DNA from: Actinacidiphila sp. DG2A-62
GTDB taxonomy: Bacteria; Actinomycetota; Actinomycetes; Streptomycetales; Streptomycetaceae
Length of the DNA: 64,000 bases
Assembly (NCBI RefSeq): GCF_035825295.1
Contig: NZ_JAYMGI010000002.1
Location: forward strand, 434,001-498,000
Direction of reading: 5' to 3'
Shown here: in pieces, positions 26,889 to 35,994 of the stretch
Layout: each line of letters starts with the position of its first letter
How positions within the stretch are numbered: the first letter of the stretch is position 1
Notes under the pieces: model-generated
What the model was told of the DNA's origin: nothing
Databases searched by the model: none
The model's input: only the letters and a program-made list of their open reading frames with translations
Position numbers and translations under genes: made by a program

Positions 26889-28652
26889 ATGCGTACTGGG
26901 ACACCGTCGACCCCGCCCGCTCCGCCACGTCCGCCGCACTGGCGGAAGCCGCCCGCGCCGCCGCGCGAACGGCTCGCGCTCGTCCTGTGCGGCCTGCTCG
27001 CGGCGGTCCTGGGCGTCGCCGCCGCGGCGACCGCGGGACCCGCCTCCGCCGCATCGGCCGCCTCCACGGCCCGCGCCGCGAAGGCGGGGACCGGGTCCGC
27101 GGCGCCCGCCGCGGTCCGCCCGGACGCCACCGGGACCGCGCTGCGCAGCGGCACCGGCCTGTACCCGCGGGTGATCAGGCTCGCGCACTCCGGCTCCGCC
27201 AACGGCCAGGTCATCGCCTCCGTGGTGGACTTCGACGCGGCCGGCGGCGTCGGCCGCGTCTACCACAGCACCGACGACGGCGCCACGTTCCGCGAGATCG
27301 GCGACGTCCACGACCCGGCGACCGTGAACGGCCTGTGCTGCTCCACGCTCTTCGAACTCCCGCGCCCGATCGGGGCGATGCCCGCCGGCACGCTGTTGTG
27401 GGGCGCCTCGGTCGGGCAGACCCCGGCGGACCGCAGGATGTCCATCGACGTGTGGCAGAGCCAGGACCACGGCGTGACCTGGTCCCCACTGCCGCCCTGC
27501 CAGACGGCGCAGAACACCGGCGGCCTGTGGGAGCCGGAGTTCGCCGTCGACTCCGAAGGCGACCTGGTGTGCCACTACTCCGACGAGACGGACCCCGGCG
27601 CGCACAGTCAGTCGCTGGAGGAGCGGTTCTCCTCCGACGGCCGCACCTGGGGGCCGGTGCATCCCACCGTCGCGCCGTCGAACGCGGCGCTGCGCCCCGG
27701 CATGGCCACCGTGGTCCAACGTCCCGACGGCAGCTTCTACATGACCTACGAGGTGTGCGGCACCGGCGACGTCCACGACTGCGCCGCGCACTACCGCACC
27801 TCCGCCGACGGCGCGGACTGGGGATCGCCCACCGACGTCGGGCCGCTGATCACCACCGCCACCGGGCAGTTCTTCACCCACGCGCCGACCGTGGCCTGGC
27901 TGGCCAACGGCACCGCCGCCGGGCGCCTGGTCCTGGTCGGCCAGCAGTTCCGCGAGGCCAACGGCGCCCTCGCCACCACCAGCGGCCGTACCGTCCTGGT
28001 CAACACCGAGAACGGCACCGGCCGCTGGTTCGCGATCGACGCGCCGGTGGCGGTGCCGAACCCCGACGGCAGCTACTGCCCCAACTACAGCTCCCCGCTG
28101 CTGCCGTCGACCGACGGCACCCGGCTGCTGGAGATCGCCACCGACTACGTCGGATCGGTGTGCCAGCCGTTCTACGCCACCGGCTCCTCGCAGGGGACTC
28201 AGAACTCCACCGGCGCGGGCCTGGCGTCGGGCGGAACGTACCGGCTGATCAGCGTCATCAGCGGCGACTGCCTCGACGTGTCGGCGGACTCCCGCGTCTC
28301 CGGCGGCAACATCCAGCAGTGGACGTGCAACGGCCTGGGCCCGCAGAACTTCCTGTTCACCAAGGCCGCTTCCGGTGACTTCACCCTCAGGGGCCAGAAC
28401 TCCGGCCTGTGCGTGACCGTCGCCGGCGCGAGCACCGCGGCCGGCGCCAACGTCGACCAGGAGCCCTGCACCGGCTCGGCCGCGCAGCGCTGGGTCGCCC
28501 TCAACCAGGGCGACGGCTACTGGACCTGGCGCAACACCGGCAGCGGCCTGTGCCTGGACGTGGCCGGCGGCTCCACCGCGGCCGGCGCCAACGTCGAGCA
28601 GTGGACGTGCAACAAGCTGTCCCCGCAGATCTGGAAGCTCGAACCGCGGTAG
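26889..28652 (+). CDS. Secreted sialidase-fold (BNR) protein with ricin-type lectin domain
   Basis: The 587-aa exported protein has CAGGAGG before ATG 26889, a long Pro/Arg N-region and a hydrophobic helix (LALVLCGLLAAVLGVAAAATA) with cleavage near ASA. Asp-box motifs of a beta-propeller are visible: STDDGATF, SQDHGVTW, SSDGRTW (about residues 125-270). The FRIP arginine motif of true sialidases is absent, so the hydrolytic specificity is uncertain. Residues about 455-587 form a beta-trefoil lectin with QQWTCNGLGPQNF, DQEPCTGSAAQRW and EQWTCNKLSPQIW. It converges with the GH33 sialidase gene, suggesting a joint role in glycan scavenging. Confidence 0.85.
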   Translation: MRTGTPSTPPAPPRPPHWRKPPAPPRERLALVLCGLLAAVLGVAAAATAGPASAASAASTARAAKAGTGSAAPAAVRPDATGTALRSGTGLYPRVIRLAHSGSANGQVIASVVDFDAAGGVGRVYHSTDDGATFREIGDVHDPATVNGLCCSTLFELPRPIGAMPAGTLLWGASVGQTPADRRMSIDVWQSQDHGVTWSPLPPCQTAQNTGGLWEPEFAVDSEGDLVCHYSDETDPGAHSQSLEERFSSDGRTWGPVHPTVAPSNAALRPGMATVVQRPDGSFYMTYEVCGTGDVHDCAAHYRTSADGADWGSPTDVGPLITTATGQFFTHAPTVAWLANGTAAGRLVLVGQQFREANGALATTSGRTVLVNTENGTGRWFAIDAPVAVPNPDGSYCPNYSSPLLPSTDGTRLLEIATDYVGSVCQPFYATGSSQGTQNSTGAGLASGGTYRLISVISGDCLDVSADSRVSGGNIQQWTCNGLGPQNFLFTKAASGDFTLRGQNSGLCVTVAGASTAAGANVDQEPCTGSAAQRWVALNQGDGYWTWRNTGSGLCLDVAGGSTAAGANVEQWTCNKLSPQIWKLEPR

Positions 28653-28669
28653 TCCGCACGGCCGGGCGC

Positions 28670-29955
28670 TCAGCCGCCCGGCGCGGCTGCCGGAATGCGG
28701 GCGAAGGTCAGCGTCTCGTACGGGGAGGACGCGCCGGTCTCGTAGAGCAGCCCGACCGTCGTCGGGGAGAGCGCGACCAGGTCGCTGTACGCGGCTGGGT
28801 CCGCGGACAGCACCAGCGCCGTGGCCCAGTCGCGTCCGCCGTCGTGGCTCACGCGGACCGCCATGGCCGCGCGGGCGTCGGGATCGCTGGGCCCGGCGAA
28901 CAACAGCGGCCCGTCGGGGACTTGGAGGACGCTGCCTTGAACGACCGGGCCGACGAGCCCGGTCTGCGGGGCGTAGGGGCGCAGCAGCGTCCCGCCGCCG
29001 TCCGCGCTGCGCGCGTCGACCCGCACGCCGGGCGCCGTGCCGCCCTGGTTGCGGGCGTTGAAGTAGACCAGGCCGTCCGGGAGTTGGGCGGCGCAGGATT
29101 CATTGGCGTTCACCACGCCGTCGGGGGTGTCGTCGACGAAGCCGATCCGCCAGCTCTCGCCGCCGTCGTCGCTGATCAGACAGTGTCCGCCGTAGTAACG
29201 GGGCTCGGCGCCGGTGTCGGCGGAGCCGACCGGCGGCGGCGTGGAGTGGTTGGCGGGGGCGACCAGCCGGCCCGGTGGCGTCCGGTGGTCAGGGCGATCG
29301 CGTGGCCGGGACCGGTGGCGTACCAGCGCCAGTCCGGGTGCTTGGCCTCGGCGGTGATCTCGCGCGGCGGGGTGAAGCCGCGTGCGTCGTCGATGCCGCG
29401 CTGCACCCACACGCGGCGGCCGTCGGCGGGCGGCACCTGCCCCGCCATGATCGCGGTCTCGGTCGCATCGGCGGCGTTGGTGCAGGTCAGCAGGACGATG
29501 TCGCCGGTGCGCGGGTCCACCACGGGACAGGGGTTGCCGTGGGTGTCGCTGCCGTCGCCGGCCACCACGGCGAGCGGGCCCCAGCTGCGCCCGCCGTCCT
29601 GCGAACGCTTGGCGACCACCACGATGCTGCCGGTGTCCGAGCCGCTCGCCCGCGCCTCGGCGAACGCGACGAGGGTGCCGCGGCCGGTGCGCACCACGGC
29701 GGGGATCCGGAACGTGGCGTACCCGTCCGCGCCCGCTGTGAACGGCACGGACGTCTCCACCGCGGGGCGCTCGCCGCCGCCCCCGTACGCCCCCGCGCCC
29801 GCGCGCGGCGCCTGCCCGCCCCCGCCCGGCCGGCTTCCGCCGCCGTCCGCCGGGGACGTCCCGGCCGCCGTCGCCGCCGACGCGGGCCGACCCGCCCACG
29901 CCACCGCCCCCGCGGCGAACGGAAGGACGAGGAGCCTGCGTCGGTCGAACATCAT
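28670..29955 (-). CDS. Secreted GH33 sialidase (exo-alpha-sialidase), one apparent frameshift
   Basis: About 428 aa if read through. Two adjacent ATGs follow CAGGAGG. A Tat-type signal (FDRRRLLVLPFAAGAVAW) is present. FRIPAVVRTGRGTLVAFAEAR (about 75-95) holds the FRIP arginine and catalytic-site residues. Asp boxes SQDGGRSW, SDDGGESW and SHDGGRDW mark the six-blade propeller. The frame breaks at about 29277; adding one G (plus strand) restores TTGRPPGRLVAPANHS. It releases terminal sialic acids from glycans. It is the third gene of a nanT-nanA-sialidase operon (29-nt gap after nanA), so the released sugar can be imported and cleaved. Confidence 0.85.
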
Positions 29956-29984
29956 GGAACGCCTCCTGAAGGTCGGTGTCCTGT

Positions 29985-30941
29985 TCACGAATTCGACGCC
30001 CCCGGCGACAGGGCGTCCGCCCGCCGGACCGGGCCCAGGCCCGCCGAGTCCAGCACCGCGGCGACCGCCCGGGACTCCTGCGCGGTCAGCGGCAGCAGCG
30101 GTGACTGCGTGGCCGGATGGGCGATCACCCCGCGGTGGGCCAGGGCGGCCTTGAAGGCGCCCAGCGCGGCGGAGATCCGGCTCACCCTGCGGCGGTCGGC
30201 GACCTCCACCAGCGCGAAGAACAGCGCGGTCAGCCGGCGCTGCTCGGCACGCGCCGCTGCCTGGTCGCCGCGGCGCGCCGCCTCGTAGAGCCGGACGTAG
30301 CCGTGCGGGTCGACGTTGCCGAGGCCCGGCACGATGCCGTGCGCGCCGCGCGCCATGGCGAGATCGGCGAGCGTCTCTGAGCCGGTCAGGCATGCCGCGC
30401 CGCTGTCCTCGGCGGCGTCCAGCAGCCGCTGGAAGGACTCCAGGTCGCCCGAGGAGTCCTTGACCGCGGCGATCGTCCCGGCCCGCGCGAGGTCGCCGAG
30501 CAGGTCGGGCGACAGCTTGCGGCCGACGTTGGACGGAATGTCGTAGGCCACGACGGGCACGTCCACGGCCGCGTGCAGCGCCTCGTAGTGGGCCCGCGTC
30601 TCGCCCTCGGCCACCCCGACGTAGAAGGGCGCGGTGGCCACCACCGCGTCGGCGCCCGACCGTGCGGCGCGGCGGGCGTGCTCGATCACCCGCCGGGTGC
30701 CGGTGTCGATCACTCCGGCCAGCACGGGGACCTGTCCCGCGGCCGTGGCGACGACCGTGCGCAGCGCGGTGTCCCGCTGCGCGTCGGTCAGTTGGGCGAC
30801 CTCGCCGGTGGAGCCGCCGACGAACAGGCCGTGCACGCCCGCGTCGAGCTGGAAGCCGGTGAGGCGTTCGAGCGACGCGGTGTCCACCTCCAGGTCCTCG
30901 GTCAGCGGGGTGCACAGGGGAGGAACCACTCCGTGGATCAT
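29985..30941 (-). CDS. nanA: N-acetylneuraminate lyase-type DapA/NanA family aldolase
   Basis: This is a 318-aa class I aldolase of the DHDPS/NAL family: (beta/alpha)8 with GLFVGGSTGEVAQL (GxTGE carboxylate-binding loop, about 43), VVAYDIPSN (catalytic Tyr, about 137) and TIAAVKDSSGD (Schiff-base Lys, about 165). Sequence alone does not separate neuraminate lyase from other 2-oxo-acid aldolases. Position between a NanT-like transporter and a sialidase makes sialic acid cleavage to ManNAc and pyruvate the best call. The ATG overlaps the nanT stop by one base (TGATG). Confidence 0.82.
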   Translation of the reverse strand: MIHGVVPPLCTPLTEDLEVDTASLERLTGFQLDAGVHGLFVGGSTGEVAQLTDAQRDTALRTVVATAAGQVPVLAGVIDTGTRRVIEHARRAARSGADAVVATAPFYVGVAEGETRAHYEALHAAVDVPVVAYDIPSNVGRKLSPDLLGDLARAGTIAAVKDSSGDLESFQRLLDAAEDSGAACLTGSETLADLAMARGAHGIVPGLGNVDPHGYVRLYEAARRGDQAAARAEQRRLTALFFALVEVADRRRVSRISAALGAFKAALAHRGVIAHPATQSPLLPLTAQESRAVAAVLDSAGLGPVRRADALSPGASNS

Positions 30942-32419
30942 CAGACCTTCTCACTCGTGGAATCGGGGTTCGGGCGCCGCTCTGCGGCCCCGTCACCGGG
31001 GTCGCCGGGACCGCGGGCGTCGTGCCGCGCGTCGGCGAAGTCCTGCACCCGCCGCGGCACGTCGAAGACGATCAGCAGCACGACCAGCACGGTCACGCCG
31101 AGGGCGAGCACACCGATGGCGGTGCCCAGGCTGAGCGGCTCGGCGAGCCGGGCGCCGAGCACCGGGGCCGCCGCGCCGCCCAGCGCGCCGACGTTGTAGC
31201 TGAATCCGAGCGCGGCGGCGCGGATCTCGATCGGGTAGTGGTCGCTGACGTACTTGGGCAGCACGCCGGACGCGCCGGAGCTGGTGCCGACCAGCAGGAA
31301 CAGCAGCACCCACAGCGCCGCGGTGTGGCCCTGGCCGAGCGCGAACACCGGGTAGACGAAGGCCAGCGACGCGACCAGCATCGTCACGTAGCCGGCGCGG
31401 GTGCCGAAGCGGTCGCCGAGGTAGCCGACCAGCACCGAGCCGGCCGCGTAGCCGAACCCCGCGTACAGCAGCGCGTCGGAGACCTGCGCGGGGTCGTAGT
31501 GCAGGTCGGTCTTGAGGTAGGTGGGCAGCAGCGACTGCATCGGCCACGAGTACAGGAACGCGCAGAACACGGTGACCATCAGCGCCACCACCACCGGCCA
31601 CAGTCGCTGGGCGAACCGTACCGACATCGCGACGAAGCAGGCGGTGACGACCGCGACCAGCGCCAGCGTCACCGGGACGGACTGGCCGCGCAGCACCACG
31701 ACCAGGCAGACCGCGGCCACCAGGCAGACCGGGACCGTCCACAGCTTGGCCCGGCCGCCGAACAGCCGGGCGGTGGCGCTGACCCGTGTCCGGCCGGCCT
31801 GGTTCGCCTGCTCCCAGTCGGCGGCCTCGGGCAGCCGGCGGCGCAGGTAGATCGCGAGGACGACCGGTACGACGCCGATCCAGAACAGCACCCGCCAGCT
31901 GGTGTGCGGCACCACCCAGGCGTAGGTCTTGGCGGCGAGCACGCTGCCCATCGGGTAGCCGCACAGCAGCATGCCGCTGGCGGTGTTGCGTATCCGCCGC
32001 GGCCAGCTCTCGATGATGTACGTGGTGCTGGCGCTGTACTCGCCGGCCATGCCGAGTCCGACGACCATGCGGAACGCGAACAGCGACCAGTAGTCCCAGG
32101 CGAATCCGCACAGCACCGAGCCGACCGCGTACAGCCCGATGCTCAGCAGCATGGCCGGGCGCCGGCCGAAGCGGTCGCCGAGGGCGCCGATCGCGAGGCC
32201 GCCGAACCACCGTGACACGAAGGCGGCCGAGACCAGGGTCGCGGCGCGCACGGTGGACAGGTGGAAGTCCTTGCCGATCTCGGTCAGGACCAAGGTAATC
32301 AGGACGAAGTCGAAGCCGTCCATGGCGTAGCCGAGCCATGCGGCGGTGAAGGACTTCCAGTCCTGGGCGGCCAGCGTGGCCCGCCAGCGCAGTGGCGGCG
32401 GGGCCGTGGAGTCGGTCAT
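30941..32419 (-). CDS. nanT: NanT-like MFS sialic acid transporter
   Basis: This 492-aa permease of the sialate:H+ symporter group matches enteric NanT closely in several segments: WLGYAMDGFDFVLITLVLTE in TM1, SAAFVSRWFGGLAIGALGDR, AGEYSASTTYIIESWP, FLYSWPMQSLLPTYLKTDL, and GFSYNVGALGGAAAPVLGA. About 12-14 hydrophobic segments are visible, with a charged C-terminal tail. It imports N-acetylneuraminate by proton symport. It is first in the minus-strand nanT-nanA-sialidase operon, divergent from the GntR regulator across a 28-bp palindrome. Confidence 0.9.
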   Translation of the reverse strand: MTDSTAPPPLRWRATLAAQDWKSFTAAWLGYAMDGFDFVLITLVLTEIGKDFHLSTVRAATLVSAAFVSRWFGGLAIGALGDRFGRRPAMLLSIGLYAVGSVLCGFAWDYWSLFAFRMVVGLGMAGEYSASTTYIIESWPRRIRNTASGMLLCGYPMGSVLAAKTYAWVVPHTSWRVLFWIGVVPVVLAIYLRRRLPEAADWEQANQAGRTRVSATARLFGGRAKLWTVPVCLVAAVCLVVVLRGQSVPVTLALVAVVTACFVAMSVRFAQRLWPVVVALMVTVFCAFLYSWPMQSLLPTYLKTDLHYDPAQVSDALLYAGFGYAAGSVLVGYLGDRFGTRAGYVTMLVASLAFVYPVFALGQGHTAALWVLLFLLVGTSSGASGVLPKYVSDHYPIEIRAAALGFSYNVGALGGAAAPVLGARLAEPLSLGTAIGVLALGVTVLVVLLIVFDVPRRVQDFADARHDARGPGDPGDGAAERRPNPDSTSEKV

Positions 32420-32517
32420 GGGGCTCGCATCCTCGGGAGCGGGGGCGGTACGGGCACGGTAGGCGGGCGGGTGCGGGACGGGCCGCGGGACGCGGTGGCT
32501 CCGCGGGCCGGACCAAT

Positions 32518-32545
32518 GTAGGACGTAGGATGTCCGACGTCCTAC
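32518..32545. promoter_or_regulatory. 28-bp palindromic operator of the sialic acid operon
   Basis: GTAGGACGT (32518-32526) and ACGTCCTAC (32537-32545) are perfect 9-bp arms; the inner 10 nt is also partly symmetric, giving 12 of 14 base pairs. It lies between nanT (start 32419) and the FadR/GntR gene (start 32567), 21 nt before the latter. It is the obvious binding site for the divergent regulator. Confidence 0.7.
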
Positions 32546-32566
32546 TGGAGCGGTAACGTATGCCTC

Positions 32567-33307
32567 ATGTCAGCGCAGCGCAAGCCCCCCGCCCCGGTGT
32601 CGCCGCCGGAACGGCTGCGGCGGCCCACCGTGCAGGACCAGATCGTCGAGCTGGTCCTGGGCATGGACCTCGACCCGGGCGACCCGCTGCCCGCCGAGCC
32701 GGAGCTGATGCGCACGCTCGGCGTCAGCCGCAACTCGGTGCGCGAGGCGCTCAAGGGGCTGCAGGCGCTGGGCATCGTGGACGTCCGGCACGGCTACGGC
32801 ACCTACGTCGGCACCGCCGCGCTGCGCTCGCTGGCGCCGGGGCTGCTCTTCCACTCCCGGCTCGCGGCGCGCCGCGACGACCCGCGGGCGCTGCTGGACA
32901 TCGTGGAGGTGCGGGCACTGCTGGAGAGCGGACTGATCCGGCGCTCGGCGCTGGAGCTGTCCGACACCGATCTGGCCCAGTTGCAGGCCGAGTTGGGAGC
33001 GCTGGAGGCGGACGGCGACGCGGGGCGGGCCGGTCACGACCGGCGGTTCCACGAACTGCTCTACGAACCCCTCGGCAACGCCCTGGTGCTCCAGCTCATC
33101 GGACTGTTCTGGGACGTCTACCGGCAGTTGGAGGCCGACATGGCCAAGCCGCGCACGGACCACGCGCATGTGGTGCGCCAGCACCGGCAGGTGCTGGAGG
33201 CGCTGCGGGCGCGCGATCCGCAGGCCGCGGCGGCCTCCATCGCCGAGCACTTCGCCGACATCACGGCCCGCATCGAACAGTGGTCGGCCGGACGCCGGCC
33301 GGCCTGA
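32567..33307 (+). CDS. nanR: GntR/FadR-family (FCD) regulator of sialic acid genes
   Basis: This is a 246-aa FadR-subfamily repressor. The N-terminal winged HTH is DPGDPLPAEPELMRTLGVSR and NSVREALKGLQALGIVDVRH (about residues 38-78). The FCD effector domain follows (about 105-235) with DIVEVRALLESGLIRRSA, RFHELLYEPLGN and HRQVLEALRARDP, whose Asp/His residues usually bind a metal and an acidic ligand. It is divergent from nanT. The effector is presumably sialic acid or a catabolic intermediate. nanR is named by position and family, not by specific orthology. Confidence 0.87.
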   Translation: MSAQRKPPAPVSPPERLRRPTVQDQIVELVLGMDLDPGDPLPAEPELMRTLGVSRNSVREALKGLQALGIVDVRHGYGTYVGTAALRSLAPGLLFHSRLAARRDDPRALLDIVEVRALLESGLIRRSALELSDTDLAQLQAELGALEADGDAGRAGHDRRFHELLYEPLGNALVLQLIGLFWDVYRQLEADMAKPRTDHAHVVRQHRQVLEALRARDPQAAAASIAEHFADITARIEQWSAGRRPA

Positions 33308-33404
33308 CCCGCCGCCGCGGGGAGCCGGGGACCCGCGGCCACGCCGTCGCCGCCGCGGGACTTCCGCTGCCGCGGGACTTCCGCTGCCGCGGGACCGCCG
33401 CCGC

Positions 33405-33530
33405 GGGATCGCCGCCGGGACGCGACGCACCACCGCCGCCGCGGGATCGCCGCCGGGACGCGACGCACCACCGCCGCCGCGGGATCGCCGCCGGGACGCG
33501 ACGCACCGCCGCCGCGGCGGGATCGCCGCC
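33405..33530. repeat. 38-bp tandem repeat, three units plus a partial
   Basis: Units starting GGGATCGCCGCC begin at 33405, 33443, 33481 and 33519, exactly 38 bp apart. The third is slightly divergent at its end and the fourth is partial. An 18-bp CCGCGGGACTTCCGCTGC-type tandem precedes it. They fill the gap 33308-33536 between convergent genes. There are no spacers, so it is not CRISPR. Confidence 0.9.
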
Positions 33531-33536
33531 GCGGGG

Positions 33537-34327
33537 TCAGTACAGGCCGGTGTCCGTGCCGAGCAGGCGGCCGTCCGCGGCGTACACCCGGACCGCGGCG
33601 ATGTGCCGGCCGGAGGGGACGGCCACCGCCCAGCCGCCGTACGCGGTGCCCGGGACGGTGGCCGCGGTCGCGTGCAGGCTGCCGCCGCCGGTGAGGGCGA
33701 CCACGGCGGTGGCGACGCCCGGGGCGGCCGGCGCGATCACGATGCGCGGTCCCGACAGCCCCTTGTCCTGGAAGCCGTAGAGGGCGGCGCCGCCGGCCCG
33801 CCAGACCGGGTCGGCTGTCCCACGGACCGCCTGGCAGTCGGCCCACGGGCCGCCGGCGGCGTCGACCAGGCTGCCGCCGATCCACATCCGCACGCACAGC
33901 ACGGCGGGTCCCGGCGCCCCGGCCGGCGCCCGCGGGTAGAACCGCAGCGCCGCCGACCACGGCACGCCGCCCGCCTCCCCCTGGCCCAGCGGGGTGCGCA
34001 CCACCCCGGCCGGGCTCGGCGAGGCGGACGTGGCGGCCGGCGCCGGTCCGGTACGGGCGGGCGGGGCGGCCGGCGCGGTCCGCGCCGGGGCGGGCGCCGG
34101 TCCCGACCCGGCCGGCCGGTACAGCGGCACGGTCAGCCCCGCGGCGGCCACCGACGCGGCGACCGCGGTCACGACCGCCAGCCGCCGGCGCGACCGCCGG
34201 GCCCGGCCGGCCGCGAGGATGCGCCCCACCGGGGCGGAGGAGGGCTGGACGCCGTCCACCGCGCGGGCGAAGGCGGCGCGCAGCAGTTCGCTGTCGCCGC
34301 GGTCCCCCCGCTGTCCTGCTGGGTCAT
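33537..34327 (-). CDS. Membrane-anchored paralogue next to the ECF sigma factor, frameshifted
   Basis: About 263 aa if read from the ATG at 34327, which overlaps the sigma factor stop (ATGA). The frame breaks in the C6 run 34304-34309. With one more base the N-terminus becomes MTQQDSGGDRGDSELLRAAF, which runs into AVDGVQPSSAPVGRILAAG and a single TM helix (LAVVTAVAASVAAAGLTVPL). The outer domain shares GGPWADC, FQDKGLSGPR and YGGWAVAVP with the secreted protein encoded upstream of the sigma gene. The arrangement resembles Streptomyces SigE-family sigma loci whose third gene encodes a membrane protein. A role as sigma regulator is possible but unproven. Confidence 0.75.
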
Positions 34328-34920
34328 CGGGGCTCCCCGAGTCTGCCGGCCGACGGGTGGCCGGCGAGGGCGGGATGGTCCCGCAGCTTCACCAGCGCGC
34401 GGGACGCCTGACTCTTGACCGTGCCGACCGAGCAGCCCAGCGCCCGGGCGACGTCCTCCGCGCCGAGGTCCTCCCAGTACCTGAGCACCACGACGGTGCG
34501 CATGCGCACCGGGAGGTCGGCGAGCGCCCGTAACAGCACGTCGCGCTCCTCCCCCGCGGCGGACGGGTCGGCGTCCGCCGCCGGAGAGGCGGAGTCCGGC
34601 AGCAACGGCACCAGGAACTGCGCGATCCTGCGCTTGCGGTGGGTGTTGACCAGGCAGCGGCGGACATAGCTCTCCGCCGTCTCCTGACGGATCCGCCCCC
34701 AGTGCGGGTAGACCCGCACCAGTGTCGCCTGCACCAGGTCCTCGGCCTCGTGGAAGTCGCCGGTGAGCAGGTACGCGGTGTGCGTCAGGGCACGCCAGCG
34801 GGCGGCGACGAACATGCTGAACCCGCCGTCGTCGTCCCACCGCCCCGGCACCGCGGCGCCCTCCCCGCCGTCCACGTCCGCGCGCGGCCCGCCGTCCTCC
34901 CGCCGGACCCCCTGCGTCAC
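34324..34920 (-). CDS. SigE-family ECF RNA polymerase sigma factor
   Basis: This 198-aa ECF sigma starts at a GTG overlapping the upstream stop (GTGA). Region 2 is ALTHTAYLLTGDFHEAEDLV and QATLVRVYPHWGRIRQE (about residues 45-85). Region 4 is DLPVRMRTVVVLRYWEDLG, AEDVARALGCSVGTVKSQAS and RALVKLRDH (about 135-185). The central linker is Ala/Asp-rich. It is the middle gene of a three-gene operon flanked by two paralogous exported or anchored proteins. No classical zinc-binding anti-sigma domain is visible in either neighbour. Confidence 0.9.
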   Translation of the reverse strand: MTQGVRREDGGPRADVDGGEGAAVPGRWDDDGGFSMFVAARWRALTHTAYLLTGDFHEAEDLVQATLVRVYPHWGRIRQETAESYVRRCLVNTHRKRRIAQFLVPLLPDSASPAADADPSAAGEERDVLLRALADLPVRMRTVVVLRYWEDLGAEDVARALGCSVGTVKSQASRALVKLRDHPALAGHPSAGRLGEPR

Positions 34921-35636
34921 CGCCAGTCGGTGTCGTGGCTGATCAGGACGCCGGCCGCGTCGTACGTGTCGAGGGACTCGATGACCCGACCGTCCGGGAT
35001 CGCCACCGCCCAGCCGCCGAAGACGGTGTGCGCCAGCGTGGTGACGCGGTCGCGCAGCACGGTGCCGTCGTCGAGCGTCACCTCGACGCGGGCCGCGCCG
35101 GGGTTCGGGATGCCGACGGACAGCCTGCTGCCGGACAGCCCCTTGTCCTGGCAGCCCCACAGGCCGGTGCTGCCGTTCCCGTAGGTGTCGCCGGGACCGG
35201 TCACACCCCAGCAGTCCGACCAGGGACCGCCCTGGTGGTCGACGCGTACGCCGCCGATGTACATCCGCTGGCAGACCACGCCGGTGATCGTACGGTCGGG
35301 GTCCGCGTCGTAGCCGGCCGGGACGTAGGCGTAGTACTCCAGCGACACCGACCACGCCGTGCCGTCGACCACGCCGTGGGACACGGGCAGCGTGCGGACG
35401 CGCCGGGAGGCGGGTGCGGCGGCGGGGCGGGCGGCCTCGGCGGGGCGGGCCGCGCGGGTCGCGGGTGCGGGGTGCACGGCGGGTGCGGCGGGTGCGGTGA
35501 ACGCCGCGCGGACGGTGTGCGCCGGGTGCGTCGTGTGCGTCGCGGCCGAGGCGGGCGTGCTCGCGACGACTCCCCCGGCCACGGCAACGGCGAGCGCCCC
35601 GCCCATGGCGAACGTGCTGATCCTGCGGTGGGCCAC
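34917..35636 (-). CDS. Secreted protein of unknown function, first gene of sigma operon
   Basis: This 239-aa exported protein starts at GTG 35636 after GGGGAGA. Its signal peptide (TFAMGGALAVAVAGGVVAS) is cleaved near ASAATH. An Ala/Pro/Thr/His-rich linker precedes a beta-rich domain with two likely disulfide Cys (VVCQRMYIGG, GGPWSDCWGV) and a third in LWGCQDKGLSGSRL, ending YDAAGVLISHDTDWR. The domain is paralogous to the one encoded after the sigma factor. It is coupled by GTGA overlap. Function unknown; it could be a surface sensor or target of the sigma pathway. Confidence 0.78.
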   Translation of the reverse strand: MAHRRISTFAMGGALAVAVAGGVVASTPASAATHTTHPAHTVRAAFTAPAAPAVHPAPATRAARPAEAARPAAAPASRRVRTLPVSHGVVDGTAWSVSLEYYAYVPAGYDADPDRTITGVVCQRMYIGGVRVDHQGGPWSDCWGVTGPGDTYGNGSTGLWGCQDKGLSGSRLSVGIPNPGAARVEVTLDDGTVLRDRVTTLAHTVFGGWAVAIPDGRVIESLDTYDAAGVLISHDTDWR

Positions 35637-35789
35637 GATGTCTCCCCTGTGTGCGGCGTGTGCGTGAACGTCCGACCGTAGGTACTCCCGCGAGGGCCGC
35701 GGTGGTTGCACGGTCCGCCGGGTCGATCCGCACGACCCGCGCGACCCGCGCGACCCGCGCCCGGCGGCCCCGGCCTCCGGGCCGGGCGT

Positions 35790-35819
35790 CTGTACCGGGA
35801 CATACCACTCCTGTACCGG
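35790..35819 (+). promoter_or_regulatory. TACC-type direct repeats upstream of the class IV-like locus
   Basis: TACCGG (35793), TACCAC (35803) and TACCGG (35814) recur at 10-11 bp steps, and CTGTACCGG is exactly duplicated at 35790 and 35811. SARP regulators bind direct repeats with 11-bp spacing. A similar ATACCG pair occurs before the class III precursors at 57470. The rest of the gap 35637-35994 holds GCGACCC tandems at about 35730-35760 and a GGGG-tta-CCCC palindrome near 35905. Confidence 0.4.
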
Positions 35820-35994
35820 CGCAGGCCGGGCGCGACCGGCGTCGGGCCGCCCGCGGGCCTGGTGCGGCGCGTGCCGGGGAGGTTCCGGCCCCGCCGCGAG
35901 GAGTGGGGGTTACCCCGATGCTGGGGCCCGTCGCCGCTGCGAGATTGAGGGAGCGCCGCAGCCGGCGCGAAGCCCCGACGAACAGGACGGCCCG

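Noticed and set aside
28409..30154. Plus-strand gene overlapping the sialidase
   Set aside because: Shadow of the minus-strand GH33 gene, which has FRIP and Asp-box motifs.
33405..33530. CRISPR array
   Set aside because: Units are contiguous, with no unique spacers and no cas genes nearby.
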